Shown: positions 14,817 through 22,395 of the stretch, piece by piece
Layout: every line of letters begins with the position of its first letter
Numbering within the stretch: the stretch's first letter is position 1
From: Phycisphaerae bacterium
GTDB taxonomy: Bacteria; Planctomycetota; Phycisphaerae; UBA1845; UTPLA1
NCBI GenBank assembly: GCA_030593565.1
Contig: JAUVGW010000007.1
Span: 1 to 38,167, forward strand
Direction: 5' to 3'
Length of the DNA stretch: 38,167 bases
Notes under the pieces: generated by a model
Databases searched by the model: none
Seen by the model: only the letters and a program-made list of their open reading frames with translations
Told to the model about the DNA's origin: nothing
Made by a program: the position numbers and the translations under genes

Positions 14817-15608
14817 CTACGCCCCGCCAACCTCGCGGGCAACGAACTGTGCCTCCTTGTCCGTCGATGCCTCACCTTCGACCAAGGCCTGATCGGTCGC
14901 AGCATTCCCGCCCCCGCGGATTCGCCGGATCATCCGTGGGGCGATGCGCACCAGCGCCACCGCCACCAGACCAGCCTGAAGCGCCAGGATGTGCCATGTT
15001 TCCAGGTGCAGCCCCAACGTGGCCACCGCCCAAATTGCGTAGCGGAACCACCGGCCGGCAACGCTCGCCAGGAAGAACAGCCAACGGGAATATCGCGTCG
15101 AGATCGCCAGCCACCGAATCACGTCAACCGGAATCGGCAGGAAGCTGAACAGCGTCAGGATCCAAAACGGATTCGTCCGAAACCACGCGTCGGCCGTGCG
15201 ATACAGCCGCGTGTCTCGCACCTTCGCCACACGACGCTTGCGCAGCAGATACACGAAGACATGGTATTCATTCAGGTTCGCGAGCCCCGTCGCGGCCGCG
15301 CCGATCGTCGACACCACGATCAGTCTTTCCAGGCCGTGTCCTTCGAGACCCAACTGTGCCGCCACCATGTCACTGGCGACCAGCATCACGACCCACGTCG
15401 TGGGCGCGGGGAAAAACGTGCAGCACAGCGACATGTAAAAGGCATAGCCCGCCAGAATCCAGACCGCCCACCCCATCCCCGATCCGTTTCCGTCGATCTC
15501 CGCCAGCCCCCAGCTCGCCGCGGCGGTCAGCCCGATCAACCACAACAGGAATCCCGCGAACCACGCACGCAGATTCACGCCGTCGTTGATGGCCGCCTTC
15601 TCACCCAT
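14817..15608 (-). CDS. DedA/VTT-like integral membrane protein
   Basis: Six or so hydrophobic helices span 263 residues. The core pattern resembles SNARE-associated/VTT (DedA, YqaA) proteins: 'YMSLCCTFFPAPTTWVVMLVAS' near the start, a glycine-rich 'TIGAAATGLANLNEYHVFVYLL' and the helical hairpin 'LFSFLPIPVDVIRWLAISTRYSRWLFFLASVAGRWFRYAIWA', where FxPxP-V and the GR motif match the family. VTT proteins are proposed lipid scramblases or transporters. ATG 15608 with GGAG 11 bases upstream is preferred to GTG 15641, which lies inside a heptamer repeat. It follows the ABC ATPase gene on the same strand and may be co-transcribed with it. Confidence 0.72.
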   Translation of the reverse strand: MGEKAAINDGVNLRAWFAGFLLWLIGLTAAASWGLAEIDGNGSGMGWAVWILAGYAFYMSLCCTFFPAPTTWVVMLVASDMVAAQLGLEGHGLERLIVVSTIGAAATGLANLNEYHVFVYLLRKRRVAKVRDTRLYRTADAWFRTNPFWILTLFSFLPIPVDVIRWLAISTRYSRWLFFLASVAGRWFRYAIWAVATLGLHLETWHILALQAGLVAVALVRIAPRMIRRIRGGGNAATDQALVEGEASTDKEAQFVAREVGGA

Positions 15609-15641
15609 CACCGCGCAAACTCCACACCAGCCGTCGTTCAC

Positions 15642-15674
15642 GATTCGCTATTCGCAATTCGCTATTCGCCATTG
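15642..15674. repeat. ATTCGCT heptamer repeat between ABC ATPase and DedA-like genes
   Basis: Short run of 7-base units (ATTCGCT, ATTCGCA, ATTCGCT, ATTCGCC) immediately downstream of the ATPase stop codon. The same motif is at 16376-16394, 18869-18890 and 31747-31768. Confidence 0.75.
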
Positions 15675-16385
15675 CTATTGCTGCTCAAACCGCCCATCGA
15701 TCATCGTTAGCACCCGATCCGCTCGATCCGCCAGGTGCTCGTTGTGCGTGATCATCACGACTGTCAGCCCGTCCGACCTATTCAGGTCCGCCAGCAAATC
15801 GAGCACGATCGCGGCATTCCGCGAATCCAGATTGCCCGTCGGTTCGTCCGCCAGTAGCAACCTCGGGCGACCGACAATCGCTCGCGCGATGGCCACGCGC
15901 TGCTGTTCCCCAACCGAGAGCGCACCCGGCTTGTGCCGCCGCTTGTCAGACAGCCCGACACGGTCCAACGCCTCGGCGACACGTTGGCCGGCCGATCGGT
16001 TCCGCTCGGCGTCATGACGATCGGACTTCCCGCGCAGCTCGAGCGCGAGCGCCACATTCCGCTCCGCCGACAGGACCGGCAACAGGTTGAACCGTTGAAA
16101 CACGAATCCGAGCTTGCCGCGCCGCAGCATAGTCTGCTCGCCATCGCCGAGCCCGTCCACGCGGCTCCCGTCGATCTCCACGGCGCCACCGGTCGGGCGC
16201 ATCATCAACCCGAGCACGTTCAGCAGCGTGGTTTTCCCGCAACCACTCGGTCCCATGATGGTGACGAATTCCGCACGCCGCACGGCCAGATCGACCCCAT
16301 GCAGCACCGGCGTCTCGATGCCGTCGCTACGATACGTATGACGGATGCGTTCCGCCCGCAGAATGATGCCGTCGCTATTCGCCAT
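15675..16385 (-). CDS. ABC transporter ATP-binding protein, LolD/MacB type
   Basis: A complete 236-residue ATPase: Walker A GPSGCGKTTLLN (about 42-53), Q-loop 'LGFVFQRFNLLPVLSAERNV', signature 'ALSVGEQQRVAIARAIVG', Walker B 'RLLLADEPTGNLDS' and H-loop 'VVMITHNEHLA'. The Q-loop and 'GNLDS' spacing are those of the LolD/MacB/FtsE group, which drives mechanotransmission by FtsX-type permeases rather than bulk transport. The permease gene is directly upstream, separated by a heptamer array. The ATG at 16385 itself lies in heptamer sequence (the first residues MANSDG are encoded by it), and no normal Shine-Dalgarno sequence is present. The substrate is unknown; lipoprotein or peptide export is plausible. 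Confidence 0.92.
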   Translation of the reverse strand: MANSDGIILRAERIRHTYRSDGIETPVLHGVDLAVRRAEFVTIMGPSGCGKTTLLNVLGLMMRPTGGAVEIDGSRVDGLGDGEQTMLRRGKLGFVFQRFNLLPVLSAERNVALALELRGKSDRHDAERNRSAGQRVAEALDRVGLSDKRRHKPGALSVGEQQRVAIARAIVGRPRLLLADEPTGNLDSRNAAIVLDLLADLNRSDGLTVVMITHNEHLADRADRVLTMIDGRFEQQ

Positions 16386-16394
16386 TCGCTATTC

Positions 16395-16478
16395 GGCTTT
16401 CGACTTTCGGCTTTCGACTTTCGACTTTCGGCTTTCGGCTTTCGACTTTCGGCTTTCGGCTTTCGGCTTTCAACTTTC
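16395..16478. repeat. Twelve-unit heptamer array filling the permease-ATPase spacer
   Basis: Twelve consecutive 7-base units of GGCTTTC or GACTTTC (last unit AACTTTC). It starts one base after the permease stop codon (coding direction) and runs, through ATTCGC-type units, into the ATPase start codon. On the transcript it reads GAAAGCC/GAAAGTC, with a weak pseudo-Shine-Dalgarno every 7 bases. Confidence 0.92.
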
Positions 16479-16479
16479 A

Positions 16480-17757
16480 CTATTCCATACTCAACGCCGC
16501 CACCGGGTCCAGCCGCGCTGCCCGGTATCCCGGATACAGTGCGCTCAAGACGCCTCCAATGATCCCGATCCCCAACGCAATCAACACGAATGCAGGCTCG
16601 ATGCTCACCGTCAACAGCGGCTTCGCCGCCTCAAGCCCAAGCTTTGCGCCGATCGCCAGGCCGAGGCCCAATGTCGTCCCGCACACGCACACCAGCGTCG
16701 CCTCCACGACGGACAGCCCGATCAAGTACGCACGTCCCGCGCCCAGCGATTTCAGGATGCCGATTTCCCGCGTACGCTCCAACACCATCGTGTACATGCT
16801 CAGCAGGATGATGATGAAACAGACGATCAGGGCCATGCCGCTCGCCACATTGATGTACACATAGACCTGTGAAAAGCTCTCGTACATCAGGTCGCGATAC
16901 GCGCCCTTCAGTTCCACCTTGGCCTTGATCCGCTCGCTCAACGCGTCCGCGATCGCCTCCTCGTAGCTCACCTGCGACGCCCCGCCGCCGGCCGATGCCT
17001 CGGATGGCCCTACCCGAAGCCGATCTTGGTCGCCGCCCGCCAACGGCGGCGGATGCAGCTTCACGAAGAACAGGCTCACCCACGGCACGCCGCCGTTCTT
17101 CACGTACTGCAACACCTGAATCGGGCAAAACACCCGTCCGGCCACGCCCGACTCCACCACGCCGACAATCTCGAACGGCCGCCCCAAAAATATAACCTCG
17201 TCGCCGACCTCGTAATCACCCACACGGGCAAGACGCTCGTCGATGACCAATTCACACGCCGCCAGCAACTCCGCCTCGCCGACGAGTGCCGGATCGTAGT
17301 ACCCATTCTCGTTGCGAAGCCCGTCCAGCCGATCGCCGAACGCCCGGCCCTCGTCGAACAGCCGTCCTCGCACGACTTCCCGCCGACCGAGAAACGCCGA
17401 CATGTCTGCGCGATCGACGCCGAACAGACGTTGTTGCTGGCCACCCATATGCAGGGTGTCCAGCATCACGCCGATCGTCTGCTTGACCACACGCCGCCCC
17501 CCGTACTCGAACGCATCGATCACGGGGGCATACTTGCCGCTGAACGCCGCACCCGCCGTGAATATCACGTTCTCGTTTTCAGGCAGTACGATCAACTCGG
17601 CGTCGACACTCTGAATCCGGTCGGCCACCTCGTTCAGCATCCCATGCGACAAGGCCAGCATCACGACGAGCATCATGATACCGATACTAACGGCCAGGAT
17701 CGACAAGGCCGTTCGTAGCTTCCGGTGTGCGAGATGTGCAACCGCCAACGAAAACAA
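16480..17757 (-). CDS. ABC transporter permease, MacB/FtsX type
   Basis: The N-terminal helix 'KLRTALSILAVSIGIMMLVVMLAL' is followed by a large outer domain of about 250 residues, starting 'SHGMLNEVADRIQSVDAELIVLPENEN', and three C-terminal helices with the FtsX signature ('MALIVCFIIILLSMYTMVLERTREIGILKSLGAGRAYLIGLSVVEA', then 'LLTVSIEPAFVLIALGIGIIGGVLSALYPGYRAARLDPVAALSME'). This four-helix plan is that of MacB, LolC/E and related permeases. A Pro/Gly-rich insert (about 235-257) interrupts the outer domain. The start is TTG 17757, preceded by AGGGAG at 9 bases. With the following ATPase it forms a complete transporter. Confidence 0.92.
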   Translation of the reverse strand: MFSLAVAHLAHRKLRTALSILAVSIGIMMLVVMLALSHGMLNEVADRIQSVDAELIVLPENENVIFTAGAAFSGKYAPVIDAFEYGGRRVVKQTIGVMLDTLHMGGQQQRLFGVDRADMSAFLGRREVVRGRLFDEGRAFGDRLDGLRNENGYYDPALVGEAELLAACELVIDERLARVGDYEVGDEVIFLGRPFEIVGVVESGVAGRVFCPIQVLQYVKNGGVPWVSLFFVKLHPPPLAGGDQDRLRVGPSEASAGGGASQVSYEEAIADALSERIKAKVELKGAYRDLMYESFSQVYVYINVASGMALIVCFIIILLSMYTMVLERTREIGILKSLGAGRAYLIGLSVVEATLVCVCGTTLGLGLAIGAKLGLEAAKPLLTVSIEPAFVLIALGIGIIGGVLSALYPGYRAARLDPVAALSME

Positions 17758-17847
17758 GTTCTACGGCTCCCTATCAGACGAAGGCTGCCGGTTCAAACCC
17801 CGTCGAATCAACGCGCCTGCCCCAATCCCCATTTCATCCTTCATCCT

Positions 17848-18447
17848 TTAGCCTTCATCCTTCTCTTCAATTCCCAACAGCGGCAACAGCTCTCGCAATT
17901 CGCGAATCACGTGGTCCGCCTCATCCGCCCACGCCGGAGATCCGGTTGGATTGCCCAATAGCAGGACCGTGACGGCGCCGGCAGCCGCCCCGCAGACGAT
18001 GTCGTAGTGATAGTCGCCGATCGTCCAGGTGTCACGGGGTTCGACCTCCAATGTTCGGCAAATCGAGAAAACCGGCTCCGGTGACGGCTTCATCGCTCCG
18101 TCTTCGCGCGTCCAGATCATGTCGAACGCCAGTCCGTGTCGGGTCTGAAGCGTCTCGACCGACTTGCGCGAGTTGCGTGTCATCAGGGCCGCCGGGATGC
18201 CGGATGATCGAACGGCCGCAACAACCTCCGCCGCTCCGGGCTGCAATTCGCTACGGTCGGCAGCCTCAGCTTCATGGCGTTCCAGGATCGCGTCCGCACG
18301 GCTGCGATCCGCGGGTGACATCGCGCGCATAGCTTCCAGGATCGGCGCGGAAACCCCGATCTCCTCACGGATGCGGTCAAAATCGAGCATCGGACGCGTC
18401 AGCGTCCCATCCATATCGAAGATCACTGCGGATGCGTTCAAGGCCAT
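17848..18447 (-). CDS. HAD-superfamily phosphatase, phosphoglycolate phosphatase-like
   Basis: Motif I is 'VIFDMDGTLT' (about 8-17, the nucleophile and acid-base aspartates), motif II 'ALMTRNS' (the Thr), motif III 'MKPSPEPV' (the Lys) and motif IV 'TIGDYHYDI' (the paired acids). A helical cap sits between motifs I and II, as in phosphoglycolate phosphatase-type HADs. The substrate cannot be read from the sequence. The last residues, IEEKDEG, and the stop codon come from a TTCATCC minisatellite (about 17832-17869), so the natural C-terminus may have been replaced by the repeat. The same peptide string appears in the NuoF insert. Confidence 0.9.
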   Translation of the reverse strand: MALNASAVIFDMDGTLTRPMLDFDRIREEIGVSAPILEAMRAMSPADRSRADAILERHEAEAADRSELQPGAAEVVAAVRSSGIPAALMTRNSRKSVETLQTRHGLAFDMIWTREDGAMKPSPEPVFSICRTLEVEPRDTWTIGDYHYDIVCGAAAGAVTVLLLGNPTGSPAWADEADHVIRELRELLPLLGIEEKDEG

Positions 18448-18896
18448 GATGAATCTGACACCTGCCCAGTCGGGCTTGGATTCGCCCCGTATTCTCGCCC
18501 GATCCTGCGCCGGGCCGCCAACCGGCGCCCATCATGGAGCAAGAGCCCGCGGATGACAAATCCACGGGCTCAACAAGCGTTCGTAGCACAGCGCGACCGC
18601 CGGCCGCAACCAAAATGTGGCACAGGCGTCCCGCCTGTGTCACCAACGATGGGGGTGGCACGGACAAGCGGTCCAGACGAGGCGGTGTCGATTCGGATGG
18701 CCTACCCCATGACAGCTACTGTGCCACGATTCGAACAACGCAGCTTATCCGTGAATGTTCGACGTGGCCAACAACCAGGGAACACGGTCAAGGACCGCCC
18801 CTGCAACTTCGTCCAATTCGATCGGGCTATTTCCAGGGACGATCCTTGACCGTGCCACACACCCGATTTTTGCTATTCGCGATTCGCCTTTCGACC
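18448..18896. repeat. Gene-free stretch with three palindromic elements
   Basis: It contains a hairpin GAGCCCGCGGAT (18543-18554) with ATCCACGGGCTC (18560-18571), a variant of the GTGGCACCGG family (18617-18639, GTGGCACAGGCG then CGCCTGTG), and a longer inverted repeat with 21-bp arms 18783-18803 and 18834-18854 (CACGGTCAAGGA...). A short ATTCGC heptamer run ends it at 18869-18890. No convincing gene is seen. Confidence 0.7.
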
Positions 18897-19583
18897 CTAC
18901 CGGCCAGCCTTCACCGCCGCCCCCCCCGTTTTCGATCCGTCTCCCTTCGACGAACCATCAGACGATGACCGGCGCCGCTTGTTCTGCGGTCGGACGATCT
19001 TGTACGCCGACTGCGTCTCCGAGTAATCCACAACGTCGGTTTGATCGAGCTTCGCCTCGCGAGCCGCCGCGTGAACGTTCGCCTTCGTGACTGTCCGGAC
19101 GGTCTTCGGCAGGACTACCCAAATCGCTCCGTCCGGGCGCAGCGTATCGCTCAGGTCCTCGAGCTGGCGAAGCTCTGCCGCCCGCTCGACGCCCAACATC
19201 ACAAGGTCGCATCGCTTGGATCCGCGCGAAACGACTTTTGTGTTTTTCGACTCGAGCGAATCAAACAGCTCGCGGTCTTCCAGATTCAGCACGCGAATCG
19301 TCTGACCATCGCACACGCCGAGTTTGTCCGCCAGCGTCTGCGGATGAAGAATATAGTCGATCCAGCGCTCGGCGGCCCGGACGGCCCCCAGCCGAATGGA
19401 TACGGGATTCCCGTGGAAATTGAATAGGATCGCATCCCCGTCGCGACTCGGATCGCGAATCTCGGTCAGGCGGAATCGGAACTTCGTCATACCAGCGAAG
19501 TCGATGTGGTCGCCCTCCATGCGGACCTTGCCTTCGTAGTGATCCCTCCCTACTTGCAGCTTGCAGGCCGACTCCATCGCCAT
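18897..19583 (-). CDS. DUF3052-like protein
   Basis: ATG 19583 is preceded by GGAAGGA at 8 bases; the frame is open further upstream but that part crosses a palindrome and lacks the family pattern. The product is 228 residues. The N-terminal part (1-75) is a small beta-rich domain ('KVRMEGDHIDFAGMTKFRFRLTEI') ending 'GNPVSIRLGAVRAAERWIDYILHP'. The C-terminal part matches DUF3052: 'LADKLGVCDGQTIRVLNL', 'KRCDLVMLGVERAAELRQLEDLSDTLRPDGAIWVVLPKTVRTVTKANVHAAAREAKL' and 'VVDYSETQSAYKIVRP'. The tail is rich in Arg, Lys, Ser and Gly. Function is unknown; the fold is thought to resemble nucleotide-binding domains. Confidence 0.85.
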   Translation of the reverse strand: MAMESACKLQVGRDHYEGKVRMEGDHIDFAGMTKFRFRLTEIRDPSRDGDAILFNFHGNPVSIRLGAVRAAERWIDYILHPQTLADKLGVCDGQTIRVLNLEDRELFDSLESKNTKVVSRGSKRCDLVMLGVERAAELRQLEDLSDTLRPDGAIWVVLPKTVRTVTKANVHAAAREAKLDQTDVVDYSETQSAYKIVRPQNKRRRSSSDGSSKGDGSKTGGAAVKAGR

Positions 19584-19742
19584 GAGCTTGGTCCTTCCAG
19601 TTCCCCCACATACCAATCGCCGACGCCACCATAGCGCCGCTATTCTGGAAACGCTGTCGCTAATGGGCTTTGCCGTCGACCCGGCCCGCGCCGAACACAA
19701 GTCACCGCAATCTGTGGTGCTCGCGCCGATATGCACGTCTTG

Positions 19743-19776
19743 GCCGCCGTCCGCGGACAATTCCGCGGACGGCGGC
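19743..19776 (-). terminator. Perfect 15-bp hairpin downstream of acetyl-CoA synthetase
   Basis: Arms GCCGCCGTCCGCGGA (19743-19757) and TCCGCGGACGGCGGC (19762-19776), loop CAAT. It is about 100 bases after the acs stop codon, in the gap before the DUF3052 gene. There is no T tract. The rest of the gap (19584-19878) holds a GTTTCCGA inverted pair near 19800-19850 and no gene. Confidence 0.45.
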
Positions 19777-19878
19777 GTGACGGTCAGTTCAAAACCCTCG
19801 GAAACGGGACCTCCCCGTCGACCCATGCTCCCGCGTTTCCGAAGGACATTGTAACACAATCCAGTCTGTGCCGAAACC

Positions 19879-21843
19879 CTACTCTTCGTCCTTTGTGTTC
19901 ATCGCGGCAATGGTTGTGAGATCTTCCAGTGTCGTGATGTCACCCTCGACGCGACCCTTTGTGGCGAGTTCACGCAACAAACGGCGCATGATCTTGCCAC
20001 TACGGGTCTTAGGTAGCGCATCCGTGAAGCGGAGGTCCTTCGGCCGAGCGATCGCGCCGATCTGCGTTGCGACGTGCTTTCGCAGTTCGTCTTTCAATCC
20101 GGCGCTCGCCTCCGAGTCTCCCTTGAGCGTCACGAACGCACAAATCGCTTCACCTGTGAGTTCGTCGGGGAATCCGACCACGGCCGCTTCCGCCACCCTC
20201 GGGTGCGAAACCAACGCGGATTCGATCTCGGCCGTGCCCATCCTGTGACCCGAAACGTTTAGTACATCGTCTACTCGACCCGTGATCCAGAAGTAGCCGT
20301 CCTCGTCGAATCTGGCGCCGTCGCCTGTGAAATACACGCCCTCGATTTCCGAGAAGTACGTCTTGATGAATCGATCCCGGTCACCGTAGATGCCGCGGAG
20401 CATCCCAGGCCACGGTTGGCGAATGACCAGCAACCCGTTGCTCCCTCGCGGAAGCACCGTGCCGTCGCGCTCCACGACAGCCGCGTCGACACCGAAGAAC
20501 GGCTGCGTTGCCGAGCCGGGCTTCGTCTCCGTCACACCCGGCAATGGCGTGATCAGAATACCGCCCGTCTCCGTCTGCCACCACGTATCCACGATCGGGC
20601 TGGTCCCGCCGCCGAGGTGCTCGTGATACCACATCCACGCTGCGGGATTGATCGGCTCGCCCACCGAGCCCAACAGTTTGATCGACGACAGGTCGTACTT
20701 GCCCGGCAACTCCTCGCCTTGCTTCATGAACGCGCGAATGGCCGTCGGCGCGGTGTAGAACTTCGTCACCTTGTATCGCTGGACTATCGCCCAGAATCGT
20801 TCCCAATCGGGATGGTTCGGCGCGCCCTCGTACATGATCGTCGTGATGCCGTTCTGTAACGGACCGTAGACAATATACGAGTGACCCGTGACCCAACCGA
20901 TGTCCGCCGTGCACCAGTACATGTCGTCCGGCTTCAGGTCGAAGACCATCTTGGCCGTGTACGCCGCGAAGACCATGTAGCCGGCCGTTGTGTGTAGAAT
21001 GCCCTTGGGCTTGCCCGTGCTGCCACTGGTGTACAGCAGGAACAGCATGTCCTCGGCGTCGCAGTGCTCGGCCTCGCAGGTGTCGGCGCAACCCTCAATC
21101 GCGTCATGCCACCAGACGTCCCGGCCGTCCTTCATCGTGATCTCGTTGCCCGTGCGCTCGTAGACGACGACCGTCTTCACCAGGTCGGTCATGCCGCACG
21201 CGTCGTCAACGTTCTTCTTGAGCGGTACGATCTTCCCACGTCGGTAACCACCGTCGGCCGTAACGATCACGGTTGATTGCGCATCTTCCAATCGGTCCAC
21301 GATCGCCTGCGCGCTGAATCCGCCGAAAATCACCGAGTGCGGCGCGCCGATGCGGGCACAGGCAAGCATCGCGATCGCCAGTTCCGGAACCATCGGCATG
21401 TACAGCGTGACTCGGTCGCCCTTCTTCACGCCCATCTTCTTCAGCGCATTGGCGAACTTGCAGACGTCGCGCAGCAAATCGTTGTAGGTGAATTTGCGAA
21501 CGTCGGTTGGCTCGCCCTTGTCATCGACGAGTTCGCCTTCCCACAGGATCGCCGTGTGGTCGCCGCGGCCCTTCTCGATCTGATAGTCGAGGCAGTTGTA
21601 GGCCACGTTTGTCTTGCCACCGACGAACCATTTCGCGTCGGGTAGATTCCACTCACGCACCTTGTCCCATTTCTTGAAGAAGTGGCAATCCGATGCGATC
21701 TCGCCCCAAAAACCCTCGGGATCCTCGATCGATCGTTTGTGCATCGCCTCATATTCCGCCACGGTCTTGACGTGTGCCTGTGCGGAAAAATCAGCAGACG
21801 GTGCGAACTTCTGCGGGACGGGTGTGCTTGAATCCGAAGCCAT
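19879..21843 (-). CDS. acs: Acetyl-CoA synthetase
   Basis: Full-length at 654 residues, matching the usual 650 or so. It activates acetate with ATP to acetyl-AMP and then acetyl-CoA in the cytoplasm. Motifs: '[21 protein letters not shown]' region (nucleotide loop), '[18 protein letters not shown]' (acetate and AMP site), '[40 protein letters not shown]' (hinge aspartate and ribose contacts) and '[14 protein letters not shown]', with the lysine that is the classic site of regulatory acetylation. ATG 21843 follows GGAGGA at 8 bases; the further upstream frame is not used. No acetyltransferase or deacetylase gene is adjacent. It stands alone, flanked by repeat-rich gaps. Confidence 0.96.
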   Translation of the reverse strand: MASDSSTPVPQKFAPSADFSAQAHVKTVAEYEAMHKRSIEDPEGFWGEIASDCHFFKKWDKVREWNLPDAKWFVGGKTNVAYNCLDYQIEKGRGDHTAILWEGELVDDKGEPTDVRKFTYNDLLRDVCKFANALKKMGVKKGDRVTLYMPMVPELAIAMLACARIGAPHSVIFGGFSAQAIVDRLEDAQSTVIVTADGGYRRGKIVPLKKNVDDACGMTDLVKTVVVYERTGNEITMKDGRDVWWHDAIEGCADTCEAEHCDAEDMLFLLYTSGSTGKPKGILHTTAGYMVFAAYTAKMVFDLKPDDMYWCTADIGWVTGHSYIVYGPLQNGITTIMYEGAPNHPDWERFWAIVQRYKVTKFYTAPTAIRAFMKQGEELPGKYDLSSIKLLGSVGEPINPAAWMWYHEHLGGGTSPIVDTWWQTETGGILITPLPGVTETKPGSATQPFFGVDAAVVERDGTVLPRGSNGLLVIRQPWPGMLRGIYGDRDRFIKTYFSEIEGVYFTGDGARFDEDGYFWITGRVDDVLNVSGHRMGTAEIESALVSHPRVAEAAVVGFPDELTGEAICAFVTLKGDSEASAGLKDELRKHVATQIGAIARPKDLRFTDALPKTRSGKIMRRLLRELATKGRVEGDITTLEDLTTIAAMNTKDEE

Positions 21844-22395
21844 ACTGTTGGTCCTCCAATGCGACAAAAAACGCTCTTGTTAAGGGTGTTGCGGGGTCAC
21901 GCGGCCACGAATACGGCGTATTGTACGCCGTTTCGGCCATGCCTGCGACGTCGTCTCCGCCCAGGCCTACGTAGGTCATCGGGCACGCACGCACCCGATC
22001 CGTGACTCCGTAATCGCCATAAGGCAAGACCGGGACCACTCGCGTCCTGGGGCCTCGCAACAGGTGCGCGACGACTTCGCCGGGACGGCCCAGGAACCCC
22101 CGAGCCAACGAGCCGGTTTGTCTCAAGCCGCTCCCGCTCGTGCAAGATTCCCATCTCGCACGCACTCCTCGCAGGATTCCAATCCTCCAGGGCTACGGGA
22201 TGGAATTCCCGTCGGAGTCGGTGCGAGAACGGATTCTCGCACCAGCAGTCAACCACCTGAATCGCCACACATCCAGTAATCCCGGCACGCCGGGGTTACC
22301 CCTTCACCCTTCACCCTTCATTTTTCATCTTTCCCCCACTCCCGGCCCCACTCAATGCTGGCACCTCGCCGCGTTGCCGGATACGATGCCCAATC
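21844..22395. repeat. 552-base gene-free stretch with a row of hairpins
   Basis: After a GAGCCGG-family element near 22105 come successive hairpins: 22140-22161 (GTGCAAGAT/ATCTCGCAC), 22173-22186 (AGGATT/AATCCT), 22195-22212 (ACGGGA/TCCCGT), 22221-22242 (GTGCGAGAA/TTCTCGCAC) and 22277-22298 (TAATCCCGGC/GCCGGGGTTA). A TTCACCC/TTCATTT minisatellite follows at about 22301-22335. Open frames on the minus strand here (for example 21897-22268) cross the hairpins and look non-coding. Confidence 0.75.

Noticed and set aside
17765-17815. tRNA-like T-arm string GGTTCAAACCCC
   Set aside because: The T stem has an internal mismatch, the expected acceptor strands do not pair, and no CCA or anticodon arm fits.
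18720-18745. Minus-strand TTCGAATC resembling a tRNA T-loop
   Set aside because: The flanking bases do not form a 5-bp T stem and no cloverleaf surrounds it.
21791-22268. Minus-strand frames upstream of acs
   Set aside because: They cross the row of hairpins, have no recognisable domain and lack a Shine-Dalgarno sequence; kept only as a remote possibility.
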